From Burkholderiales bacterium (lineage in GTDB: Bacteria > Pseudomonadota > Gammaproteobacteria > Burkholderiales > Burkholderiaceae_C): a DNA stretch of 5,523 nucleotides. The notes beneath the pieces are model-generated. The model searched no databases, had not been told where the DNA came from, and was given only the letters and a program-made list of their open reading frames with translations. The DNA lies in assembly GCA_947453585.1 (NCBI GenBank), contig CANGHQ010000147.1:1-5523 (forward strand). Direction: 5' to 3'. Of the stretch, positions 1 through 5,523 are shown in pieces (the stretch's first letter is position 1; each line of letters begins with the position of its first letter). Made by a program: the position numbers and the translations under genes.

Positions 1-1207
1 CTTTCATGGTGGCCATGGCCTTGAAAAGGGGCTTGCCGATCTTCATTGATTGTTGGTGGTACGCCTTTTTAACGCCAAAGGTGCCGGCGTGGCCCGAGCA
101 TCGCTCCAGGGTGTTAATGGTGGTGCCAGGCACCATCTTGAGCATTTCCTCGGTTTTCTTGCCGATGTTTTGCACCCGCCCGTGGCAGGGAATCTGGTAG
201 CTCACATTGCCCAGCGGCGTGCTGAACTCGGTTTGCAACAGGCCGTCGCGCTTGCGTTGCATCAGGTATTCAAACGGGTCCCACATGTGCTCTTTGACCA
301 GTTGCACATCGGCATCCTGCGGATACATGAGCGGAATTTCCTGCTTGAACATCAGCGCACAACTCGGCACCGCCGCCAAAATCGCGTAACCCTCTTTGGC
401 ATAGCGCGCCAGAACCGGGATATTGGCTTCTTTGGACGTGTTGACCGCGTCCAGGTCGCCAAGTTCGAGCTTGGGCATGCCGCAGCATTTTTCTTTTTCC
501 ACAATCACATAAGGCACTGCGTTGTGGTCCAGGATTTTCAGCAAATCCATGCCGATGCCAGGTTCGTTGTAGTTGATGTAGCAGGTGGCGAAAATCGCAA
601 CCTTGCCAGGCGTCTTGGCGCCGTCCTTTACTACCGTGGCCTTGGCCTTGGGTGCACTGGAGCGGAATTTCTTGGTGGCGAGCGTGGGCAGCCAGGCGTC
701 TTTGTCTACGCCAAGGGTGGACTCCATCACACTGCGCGCCATTGCGGTTTTGTTGATGGCGTTAACCGTCTGCACCACGATGGGAATGCCGGCGAAGGAG
801 CCGTGCAAATCGGTGCTTGCCAGGAGCTTTTCGCCGGTGCTGACCTCGCCTTTTTTGAACTTGATGGCCTTGGCGCGCAGCATGGTGTGCGGGAAGTCCA
901 GGTTGAATTCATGGGGCGGCACGTAGGGACACTTGGTCAGGTAGCACAGGTCGCACAAATAGCATTGGTCGACCACTTTCCAGTAGTCTTGCTTGTCCAC
1001 TCCATCGACTTCCATGGTTTTGCTCTCGTCCACCAGGTCAAACAGGGTGGGAAAGGAGCCGCACAGACTCACGCAGCGACGGCAACCATGGCAAATGTCA
1101 AAAATGCGCTCCATTTCATGGAAAACCGAGGCCTCGTTGTAATAGTCGGGGCCCTTCCAGTCGATGGGGTGGCGGGTCGGTGCCTGCAGATTGCCTTCGG
1201 TTGCCAT
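1..1207 (-). CDS. Fe-S oxidoreductase with two ferredoxin-type clusters and CCG domains, 3' end missing
   Basis: 402 codons are visible from ATG at 1207; the stop lies beyond the window start. In order: an N-terminal cluster motif C39-x2-C42-x2-C45-x3-C49, a second one C82-x2-C85-x2-C88-x4-C93-P, a linker, then a CCG domain (C209, C241-C242-G243, C283) and the start of a second CCG-like domain (C341-H342, C370-S371-G372). This order is that of heterodisulfide reductase HdrD/GlpC-like electron-transfer subunits, which pass electrons between a flavin or quinone partner and an acceptor. No membrane segment or signal peptide is seen, so it is probably cytoplasmic. It lies 118 bases downstream of the rubrerythrin on the same strand, suggesting one operon and a role as electron donor to the rubrerythrin (inference). 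AAGG about 7 bases before the ATG is a modest ribosome binding site. The second motif has four rather than three residues before its last Cys. The true substrate cannot be read from the sequence. Confidence 0.9.
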   Translation of the reverse strand, partial: MATEGNLQAPTRHPIDWKGPDYYNEASVFHEMERIFDICHGCRRCVSLCGSFPTLFDLVDESKTMEVDGVDKQDYWKVVDQCYLCDLCYLTKCPYVPPHEFNLDFPHTMLRAKAIKFKKGEVSTGEKLLASTDLHGSFAGIPIVVQTVNAINKTAMARSVMESTLGVDKDAWLPTLATKKFRSSAPKAKATVVKDGAKTPGKVAIFATCYINYNEPGIGMDLLKILDHNAVPYVIVEKEKCCGMPKLELGDLDAVNTSKEANIPVLARYAKEGYAILAAVPSCALMFKQEIPLMYPQDADVQLVKEHMWDPFEYLMQRKRDGLLQTEFSTPLGNVSYQIPCHGRVQNIGKKTEEMLKMVPGTTINTLERCSGHAGTFGVKKAYHQQSMKIGKPLFKAMATMK

Positions 1208-1252
1208 GGTGGGCCTTGTGTTTTGGGAGATGTGTGACAGGAATGTTCTGCA

Positions 1253-1276
1253 TTGGGCGCTGCAACCAAGGCCCAA
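1253..1276 (-). other. Weak inverted repeat in the leader of the Fe-S gene
   Basis: TTGGGC at 1253-1258 and GCCCAA at 1271-1276 form a 6-bp inverted repeat with a 12-base loop, about 46 bases before the Fe-S protein start. No T-run follows on either strand, so it is not a terminator. It may be chance. Confidence 0.25.
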
Positions 1277-1294
1277 CACAGACGATTCATGGGT

Positions 1295-1315
1295 GCCAGA
1301 CCCGAGGGGCCTGGC
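1295..1315 (-). other. Strong intergenic hairpin between rubrerythrin and Fe-S protein genes
   Basis: On the minus strand GCCAGGCCC and GGGTCTGGC flank a three-base loop (CTC), giving a 9-bp GC-rich stem with a single G-U wobble. It begins 10 bases after the rubrerythrin stop codon and is not followed by a T-run in the direction of transcription, so it does not fit a standard intrinsic terminator. A stem in this place could protect the 3' end of the rubrerythrin message or reduce read-through into the Fe-S gene, so that rubrerythrin is made in excess (inference). Confidence 0.5.
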
Positions 1316-1325
1316 GCGCCAAAAA

Positions 1326-1748
1326 TCAATCGACCAGTTCGGCCAATGCCTTGGCGTAACGGTTGGCGTGTGAACGCTCGGCCTTGGCCAAGGTTTCAAA
1401 CCAGTCCGCTACTTCGTCATGTCCTTCGTCGCGGGCCGTTTTGGCCATGCCGGGGTACATGTCGGTGTACTCATGGGTCTCGCCAGCCACGGCTGAAGCG
1501 AGGTTGTCACGGGTGGCGCCAAAAGGCATGCCGGTGGCGGGGTCACCGCACTGCTCAAGCCACTCGAGGTGGCCGTGGGCGTGTCCGGTTTCACCTTCAG
1601 CGGTGGAGCGGAACAATGCTGCCACGTCAGGCTGGCCTTCGACGTCGGCTTTGTTCGCGAAATACAGGTAACGGCGGTTGGCCTGAGACTCGCCTGCGAA
1701 GGCGGCTTTCAGGTTGTCTTCCGTTTTGGAGCCTTTGAGTGCTGCCAT
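1326..1748 (-). CDS. rbr: Rubrerythrin, diiron domain only
   Basis: A 140-residue ferritin-like four-helix protein. All diiron ligands expected from classical rubrerythrin are present: E20 (in FAGESQA), E53 and H56 (ExxH), E90 and E93 (in GETHEYTDMY), and E124 with H127 (ExxH). Y27 also matches. Rubrerythrins reduce hydrogen peroxide to water in the cytoplasm, using electrons from rubredoxin or another carrier. Classical members are about 190 residues with a C-terminal rubredoxin domain (two CxxC pairs). Here the protein stops right after the last helix and has a single Cys, C67, so electrons must come from a separate protein; the Fe-S protein encoded next is the obvious candidate (inference). 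The start is fixed by AAGGAG at 1755-1760 and by the N-terminus matching the family. It is probably first in an operon with the Fe-S gene. The upstream nested inverted repeats suggest control at the promoter or leader. Confidence 0.93.
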   Translation of the reverse strand: MAALKGSKTEDNLKAAFAGESQANRRYLYFANKADVEGQPDVAALFRSTAEGETGHAHGHLEWLEQCGDPATGMPFGATRDNLASAVAGETHEYTDMYPGMAKTARDEGHDEVADWFETLAKAERSHANRYAKALAELVD

Positions 1749-1754
1749 GGAAAT

Positions 1755-1760
1755 CTCCTT
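1755..1760 (-). promoter_or_regulatory. Strong ribosome binding site of rubrerythrin
   Basis: AAGGAG on the minus strand, six bases before the ATG at 1748, matches the anti-Shine-Dalgarno sequence well. It is the strongest such site in the window. The outer arm of the adjacent inverted repeat ends three bases upstream of it. Confidence 0.8.
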
Positions 1761-1763
1761 GGA

Positions 1764-1827
1764 GGGGTTAAAGAAAACGCGTTTGCTCTGAACAAGAATT
1801 TGCCAAAGACTTGTTCAGCTTAACCCC
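1764..1827 (-). promoter_or_regulatory. Two nested inverted repeats upstream of rubrerythrin
   Basis: The outer pair is GGGGTTAA (1764-1771) with TTAACCCC (1820-1827), both 8/8. The inner pair is CTGAACAAG (1788-1796) with CTTGTTCAG (1810-1818), both 9/9 with a 13-base spacer that itself has TTT/AAA symmetry (1799-1801 and 1805-1807). Inner half-sites are 22 bp apart centre to centre, about two helical turns, as for a dimeric regulator. If transcribed, the same repeats would fold into a stem ending three bases before the ribosome binding site. The site does not match the Fur, OxyR, FNR or LexA consensus I know. TTGGCA on the minus strand (1801-1806) resembles a -35 box, but no good -10 follows. 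Confidence 0.55.
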
Positions 1828-1892
1828 GACATGGCTACCCGTCCAATTGGCTGGATCAATATCTGTGATTGAGCCTGACTATGGGAACGGGT

Positions 1893-2747
1893 CTAAGCAA
1901 AGAGCGCGTTAAACCCGCCTTCGGGCTCGAAACGCTTGTTGCGCCAGAACAGACGTGAGGGTCCGGGCATGGCCCGCACCTGCACCGAGTGCTGGGCGTC
2001 ACCGGGGTAGCAGATGACCCGTCCGCCGTCTTCGTTAAAGGCCTCGGGCATGATGACCGGTGGCGGGCGGCTGGCGGCCTCCGCCAATGCACTGGCCACG
2101 GTAGCGTGGCGCGAGAGCTGCGCCAGGCTCATGATCTGCGGCGGGGCCAGCTCGATTTCACGGTCCCAGTATTGCTGCAGCGCGGTGCGTGGCTGCAGCC
2201 AGGCGCTCTCAGTAGCCTCGATGTTGTCATGCGCGGCGAACTGGCCTTGGGGCATGGCGGCAATAAAAAACCGGGTGTCAAAGCGCTTGTTGGTGACCGA
2301 GGGCATGCGCGGCGTGATCCAGCGCGTCCAGGGCTGCACTGCGCTGGTGTGCAGGCGCAGCTGCTGAGCGGCAAGCCGCGCATGAAACTCGCTCCCAGCG
2401 GCGGCGGTGCTGGCTCCGGTGGCACTGGCAAACAACACGCCAGACTCCTCAAACGTTTCGCGCAAGGCAGCTACGAACAGGCCGCAGGCGGTGGCCTGAT
2501 CGGTGCTCGTCTCGCCCAGCGCGGCGTGCAGCAGGGCCGCGTCGCGGTCAAAGTGCGGGTGGTGGGCGGCGTCGCAGTCGGCTGCGTCCAACTTGCCTCC
2601 CGGAAAGACATAGGCGCCGCCCAGCACGTCCGACAAGCCGTGGCGCTTGACCAAAAATACTTCCAGCCCTTGGGCGCCGTCGCGAAGCATCACTACGGTG
2701 GCCGCGTCGCGCGGGGGCAGGGTGGGTATTTCGGAGTTGAGTTCCAT
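1893..2747 (-). CDS. NUDT19-like Nudix hydrolase
   Basis: A 284-residue protein from ATG 2747; an in-frame GTG at 2756 would add three residues, and neither start has a clear ribosome binding site. The N-terminal part reads PPRDAATVVMLRD, then a beta strand and FPGG (residues 48-51). The Nudix box is split: G51-x5-D57 comes first, about 40 residues follow, then R96-E97-x2-E100-E101-x-G103-V104. This insertion inside the box, and the FPGG(K/V)LDAAD pattern, are typical of the NUDT19/RP2 family, whose mouse member hydrolyses CoA and acyl-CoA into 3',5'-ADP and phosphopantetheine. The metal-binding EE pair is intact, so it is probably active, but its substrate is inferred. It is cytoplasmic, with no signal peptide. 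It is transcribed away from the acyl-CoA dehydrogenase-like SDR gene and towards rubrerythrin, 144 bases away, with no terminator hairpin seen at its end. Confidence 0.88.
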   Translation of the reverse strand: MELNSEIPTLPPRDAATVVMLRDGAQGLEVFLVKRHGLSDVLGGAYVFPGGKLDAADCDAAHHPHFDRDAALLHAALGETSTDQATACGLFVAALRETFEESGVLFASATGASTAAAGSEFHARLAAQQLRLHTSAVQPWTRWITPRMPSVTNKRFDTRFFIAAMPQGQFAAHDNIEATESAWLQPRTALQQYWDREIELAPPQIMSLAQLSRHATVASALAEAASRPPPVIMPEAFNEDGGRVICYPGDAQHSVQVRAMPGPSRLFWRNKRFEPEGGFNALFA

Positions 2748-2773
2748 GCGTGTCACATTCGTTGCGTGGGTAA

Positions 2774-2802
2774 TTGAGGCGGTAGCTGGCGTGCAGTAGA
2801 GT
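2774..2802 (+). promoter_or_regulatory. Candidate sigma-70 promoter of the SDR gene
   Basis: TTGAGG (2774-2779, 4/6 to consensus) and TAGAGT (2797-2802, 4/6) are separated by 17 bases. Transcription would begin near 2809, leaving a leader of about 47 bases that includes the GGCGG/CCGCC hairpin and the ribosome binding site. This is a visual match only. A second, weaker pair, TTGTTT (2809-2814) and TTTACT (2832-2837), also has 17-base spacing. Confidence 0.3.
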
Positions 2803-2814
2803 CAGCGCTTGTTT

Positions 2815-2830
2815 GGCGGTTCAAGCCGCC
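2815..2830 (+). other. Small GC hairpin or dyad in the SDR leader
   Basis: GGCGG (2815-2819) and CCGCC (2826-2830) flank a six-base loop in the gap between the divergent Nudix and SDR genes. It could be a small operator or a leader hairpin; no known regulator site is recognised. Confidence 0.35.
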
Positions 2831-2855
2831 GTTTACTACCTGATTGGAGAATTTT

Positions 2856-3764
2856 ATGGCCCTGGACTTTAAAGACCGTGTAGCAATTGTGACCGGTGCT
2901 GGTGGTGGACTGGGGCGTTTGCATGCGCTGGCGTTGGCCAAGCGCGGCGCCAAGGTGGTCGTCAATGACCTGGGCGGCGCGCGTGACGGCTCTGGCGGCT
3001 CGGTGTCCGCCGCGCAGGCGGTGGTCGCAGAAATTGAAGCGGCTGGCGGCGTGGCCATGGCCAACGGGGCGTCCGTTACCGACTACGCGGCGGTACAAGC
3101 CATGGTGCAAGCGGCGGTGGACGCCTGGGGCCGGGTGGATATTTTGGCCAACAACGCAGGCATCCTGCGCGATAAAAGCTTTGCCAAGATGGAGATCGAC
3201 GACTTTCGCCTGGTGCTTGATGTCCACCTGATGGGCGCGGTGCACTGCACCAAGGCGGTCTGGTCGCACATGGTGGCGCAAAAATACGGCCGCATTCTGA
3301 TGACCACGTCGAGCAGCGGCTTGTATGGCAACTTTGGCCAAAGCAACTACGGCGCAGCCAAGATGGCGCTGGTCGGGCTGATGCAAACCCTGTCCATTGA
3401 GGGTGCAAAAAACAATATCCACGTCAACTGCTTGGCGCCGACGGCGGCCACCCGCATGACCGAAGACCTGATGCCACCTCAGATCCTCGAAGCCCTCAAG
3501 CCCGAAGCGGTGGTGCCCGCCATGCTGGTGCTGGTAGCGCAGGACGCGCCCACCCGCACGATTTTGTGCGCGGGTGCGGGCAGCGTCGAGGCGGCGCAAG
3601 TCACGCTCACCCAAGGCATCTGGATGGGCCTGGACAGCGACGCGCCTGAGCAGCTGCAAGCGCAATTGGCCCAGGTGACCGACGGCCACGATGCGGCCGT
3701 GCCCGCCAGCGGAGCCGCCCAGGGGGCGCATGAGATTGGCCGCGCCAGCAAACACCTGGCCTGA
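2856..3764 (+). CDS. SDR-family 3-hydroxyacyl-CoA dehydrogenase, MFE-2-like
   Basis: A 302-residue short-chain dehydrogenase. The Rossmann glycine motif is TGAGGGLGR (13-21); NDLGG (37-41) puts an Asp after the second strand, pointing to NAD; NNAG is at 99-102; the catalytic set is S152, Y165 and K169 (YGAAK). Long stretches such as YGRILMTTSSSGLYGNFGQ and EGAKNNIHVN closely follow the dehydrogenase unit of peroxisomal multifunctional enzyme type 2 (HSD17B4), which oxidises (3R)-hydroxyacyl-CoA to 3-ketoacyl-CoA. H124 sits where classical SDRs have the tetrad Asn, as in MFE-2 (VHLRG). The protein has the MFE-2 type C-terminal extension but no hydratase or SCP2 domain, so it stands alone. GGAGA (2846-2850) lies five bases before ATG 2856, which decides this start over an in-frame TTG at 2844 that overlaps it. 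Substrate chain length and pathway are inferred. Confidence 0.9.
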   Translation: MALDFKDRVAIVTGAGGGLGRLHALALAKRGAKVVVNDLGGARDGSGGSVSAAQAVVAEIEAAGGVAMANGASVTDYAAVQAMVQAAVDAWGRVDILANNAGILRDKSFAKMEIDDFRLVLDVHLMGAVHCTKAVWSHMVAQKYGRILMTTSSSGLYGNFGQSNYGAAKMALVGLMQTLSIEGAKNNIHVNCLAPTAATRMTEDLMPPQILEALKPEAVVPAMLVLVAQDAPTRTILCAGAGSVEAAQVTLTQGIWMGLDSDAPEQLQAQLAQVTDGHDAAVPASGAAQGAHEIGRASKHLA

Positions 3765-3768
3765 AGCT

Positions 3769-3822
3769 GGGTGTGTCGGGGGGAGCGGGGCGCTTGTGCT
3801 TGTAATAGCCCGCTAACACCCC
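3769..3822 (+). other. Nested inverted repeats between SDR and gshA
   Basis: GGGTGT (3769-3774) pairs with ACACCC (3816-3821), and inside it AGCGGG (3784-3789) pairs with CCCGCT (3809-3814), just after the SDR stop. No T-run follows, so it is at best a factor-assisted end of the SDR message or a leader structure. Within it TGTAAT (3801-3806) is 5/6 to a -10 box, but no -35 box precedes it. The rest of the 110-base gap holds only the gshA ribosome binding site. Confidence 0.3.
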
Positions 3823-3874
3823 ATATGCATACGACTGTGCTAACTTCACAGCGTTGAATGGATTTTGAGGGCCT

Positions 3875-5404
3875 ATGGGCATGACAGAAAGCAATACCGC
3901 CCTCGCAGGCATGAACACGCAAAGCCTGCTGGGCATTCGCCGGGGCATTGAAAAAGAAAGCCTGCGCTGCGACCCGGACGGCGCTTTGGTGCGTACGCCG
4001 CACCCCGCAGCATTGGGCTCTGCCCTGACGCACCCGCACATCACCACCGATTTCAGCGAGTCGCAAGTCGAATTGATTACCGGCGTGCACGCGGGCGTGC
4101 AAAGCTGCATTGATGAATTGCGCCAGGTGCAAAAGTTCACGTTTCAATCCATGGGCGACGAGTTGCTGTGGGTATCGAGCATGCCCTGCAAGTTGCCGGC
4201 AGACGATGCGATTCCGCTGGGCCAATACGGCAGCTCCAACGTCGGCCAAGCCAAAACGGTGTACCGCAGCGGACTGGGCTACCGCTACGGGCGGCGCATG
4301 CAAACCATCTCGGGCATCCACTACAACTGGTCTATGCCGGGTTTGTCTAGCGAAGCGTATTTCGGGCTGATCCGTAACTTTCGCCGCCACGCGTTTTTGC
4401 TCTTGTACTTATTTGGCGCCTCGCCTGCGGTGTGCGAATCGTTTGTGGCCGGGCGCAGCCATTCGCTGCAGGCCTTGAGCCCCGGCACCATGGGCTTGCC
4501 CTATGCCACTTCGCTGCGCATGGGACGCCTGGGTTACCAAAGCGACGCCCAAAGCGCGCTGGCCGTGAGCTACAACAGCTTGGAAGGCTACGCCGCGTCC
4601 TTGCACCAGGCGCTGACCGTGCCCTACGCCCCGTACGAAGCCATTGGCGTGCAGGCGCCAGACGGGCACTTTCGCCAGTTGACGACCAGTTTGCTGCAGA
4701 TTGAGAACGAGTTTTACGGCACCATCCGCCCCAAGCGGGTGATTTTTCAGGGTGAACGCCCCCTGCACGCGCTGCGCGAACGCGGGGTGGAATATGTCGA
4801 GGTGCGCTTGATGGACCTTGATCCCTTTGAGCCGGTGGGCATCAACGCACAAACCCTGCGTTTCTTGGACGTTTTTTTGCTGCATTGCCTCAGCAACCCC
4901 AGCCCGGACGATTCACCGCAAGAGATTGCCGCCATGTCGCGCAACCAGCAGTGCGTGGCCGAACGCGGGCGCGAACCCGGTCTGCAATTGCAGCGCGGTG
5001 ACGCCACGGTGGCGCTGACCGGTTGGGGTCTGGATTTGGTGCGCCAATTCGCGCCTCTGGCCCGCGCGCTGGATGCGGCACACGCTTGCACTGATTACAC
5101 CGAAGCCGTGGCCCACGCCGAACACGCTTTGCACCACCCCGAGACGCTGCCTTCGGCGCGGGTTTTGCAGTCGATGGCGCAAGATTTTGGCGGCTCTTTT
5201 GCTGCGTTTGCCAAGGCGCATTCTGTGCAAACCAAGGCGCAAGAACTGGCCACGCCGTTGCAAGCCCATGAGCTGGCACATTTTGAGCAATTGGCCGAGG
5301 CTTCGCGCCTGCAGCAACGCGCCATTGAAGACGCCGACACCTTGCCGTTTGCACAGTATTTGACGCAATACCTTTCACCCGAACGCTTGGGCCGCGGCGC
5401 TTGA
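3875..5404 (+). CDS. gshA: Glutamate-cysteine ligase, E. coli type
   Basis: A 509-residue enzyme (E. coli GshA 518) that joins L-glutamate and L-cysteine with ATP to gamma-glutamylcysteine, the first and usually rate-limiting step of glutathione synthesis in the cytoplasm; GshB would finish it and is not in this window. Recognisable blocks run along the whole length: GIRRGIEKESLR (20-31), ALGSALTHPHITTDF (46-60), SMPC (102-105), QYGSSNVGQAKTVYR (117-131), MQTISGIHYN (142-151), YLFGASPA, YATSLRMGRLGY (from 210), IENEFYGTIRPKR (276-288) and YVEVR (307-311). E26, D59, E66, H149 and E309 line up with residues I recall as metal ligands in the E. coli structure. A loop just after residue 155 is shorter than in E. 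coli by roughly 17-19 residues. GAGGG (3867-3871) precedes ATG 3875; ATG 3881, two codons in, is also possible. Glutathione supply fits loosely with the redox genes on the left, but 2 kb separate them and the strand differs. Confidence 0.96.
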   Translation: MGMTESNTALAGMNTQSLLGIRRGIEKESLRCDPDGALVRTPHPAALGSALTHPHITTDFSESQVELITGVHAGVQSCIDELRQVQKFTFQSMGDELLWVSSMPCKLPADDAIPLGQYGSSNVGQAKTVYRSGLGYRYGRRMQTISGIHYNWSMPGLSSEAYFGLIRNFRRHAFLLLYLFGASPAVCESFVAGRSHSLQALSPGTMGLPYATSLRMGRLGYQSDAQSALAVSYNSLEGYAASLHQALTVPYAPYEAIGVQAPDGHFRQLTTSLLQIENEFYGTIRPKRVIFQGERPLHALRERGVEYVEVRLMDLDPFEPVGINAQTLRFLDVFLLHCLSNPSPDDSPQEIAAMSRNQQCVAERGREPGLQLQRGDATVALTGWGLDLVRQFAPLARALDAAHACTDYTEAVAHAEHALHHPETLPSARVLQSMAQDFGGSFAAFAKAHSVQTKAQELATPLQAHELAHFEQLAEASRLQQRAIEDADTLPFAQYLTQYLSPERLGRGA

Positions 5405-5407
5405 GCT

Positions 5408-5426
5408 TGCGCGGCCTTGGCGCGCA
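5408..5426 (+). other. Hairpin after gshA without a T-run
   Basis: TGCGCG (5408-5413) and CGCGCA (5421-5426) form a perfect 6-bp GC stem with a seven-base loop, starting three bases after the gshA stop. A further self-complementary TGCGCGCA at 5435-5442 could pair with either arm. No T-run follows, so intrinsic termination is unlikely. Confidence 0.35.
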
Positions 5427-5456
5427 TTGAGGGCTGCGCGCAAAGTACCGGACAAT
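5427..5456 (+). promoter_or_regulatory. Candidate promoter for the downstream GTPase gene
   Basis: TTGAGG (5427-5432, 4/6) and GACAAT (5451-5456, 4/6) are 18 bases apart. Transcription would begin near 5463 and give a leader of about 29 bases. The match is visual; co-transcription with gshA across the 87-base gap is the alternative. Confidence 0.33.
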
Positions 5457-5491
5457 CGGGGCCCTGACTCCGAGTGAAAGAATAAAAATAT

Positions 5492-5523
5492 ATGGCGATC
5501 CAATGGTTTCCCGGCCACATGCA
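5492..5523 (+). CDS. Ribosome biogenesis GTPase RbgA/YlqF, first ten codons
   Basis: ATG at 5492 opens a frame reading MAIQWFPGHM up to the window end. This N-terminus (xxIQWFPGHMxKA) is a hallmark of the circularly permuted GTPase RbgA/YlqF, which helps assemble the large ribosomal subunit. None of the GTPase motifs are inside the window. An A/T-rich stretch (5481-5493) lies before the ATG, with only a weak GAAAG as ribosome binding site. The call rests on ten residues, but they are distinctive. Confidence 0.78.
   Translation, partial: MAIQWFPGHM

Noticed and set aside
50..1237. A 395-residue open frame on the plus strand
   Set aside because: It is antisense to the Fe-S protein gene, which has clear cysteine motifs. 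The composition (His, Gly, Val and Gln rich, no domain) is typical of a shadow frame in GC-rich DNA.
1313..1320. Palindrome GGCGCGCC
   Set aside because: An isolated 8-base palindrome partly inside the hairpin arm; expected now and then in GC-rich DNA.
1069..1329. An 86-residue minus-strand frame covering the rubrerythrin/Fe-S gap
   Set aside because: It runs out of frame into the Fe-S gene, is Pro/Ala/Thr rich, and has no ribosome binding site; the gap is better explained by hairpins and the Fe-S leader.
1857..1873. Short FNR-like dyad (TCAAT-N7-ATTGA on the minus strand) upstream of rubrerythrin
   Set aside because: Arms are in the wrong orientation and spacing for the FNR site TTGAT-N4-ATCAA; five-base arms are expected by chance.
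1989..2777. A 262-residue open frame on the plus strand
   Set aside because: Antisense to the Nudix gene; no recognisable motif and no ribosome binding site.
2802..3755. A 317-residue open frame on the minus strand
   Set aside because: Antisense to the SDR gene, whose catalytic motifs are unmistakable; His/Arg/Gly-rich shadow composition.
3835..3851. Possible LexA-like box CTGT-N9-ACAG upstream of gshA
   Set aside because: The known proteobacterial LexA box has eight bases between the arms, not nine, and the inner bases do not fit; gshA is not a usual SOS gene.
3479..4390. A 303-residue open frame on the minus strand
   Set aside because: It spans the end of the SDR gene, the gap and the start of gshA in antisense, with no domain of its own.

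Overview
The window is GC-rich proteobacterial chromosome with compact, ordinary gene spacing. The protein sequences look like Betaproteobacteria, most likely Comamonadaceae such as Rhodoferax, Polaromonas or a relative. That placement is from recalled family resemblance only; no search was run. There is no transposase, phage gene, tRNA, rRNA or CRISPR array.

Left part, minus strand (1-1748): a short rubrerythrin (diiron peroxidase fold without a rubredoxin domain) is followed 118 bases downstream by a large iron-sulfur protein, cut off by the window start, with two ferredoxin-type cysteine clusters and CCG-type (heterodisulfide reductase/GlpC-like) domains. Together they look like an oxidative-stress or redox operon in which the Fe-S protein may pass electrons to the rubrerythrin. 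The region upstream of the rubrerythrin carries two nested perfect inverted repeats ending next to its strong ribosome binding site. Another stable hairpin sits between the two genes. This is the least ordinary part of the window.

Middle (1893-3764): a NUDT19-like Nudix hydrolase (minus) and a short-chain dehydrogenase closely resembling the (3R)-hydroxyacyl-CoA dehydrogenase domain of peroxisomal multifunctional enzyme type 2 (plus) are transcribed away from each other across a 108-base gap. Both families are tied to acyl-CoA chemistry, so a shared role in fatty-acid or acyl-CoA turnover is plausible.

Right part, plus strand (3875-5523): a complete E. coli-type glutamate-cysteine ligase (gshA, first step of glutathione synthesis), then the first ten codons of a ribosome-assembly GTPase of the RbgA/YlqF family, cut by the window end.

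I see no clearly new multi-gene system. The best leads are the rubrerythrin/Fe-S pair with its structured leader, and the Nudix/dehydrogenase divergent pair.
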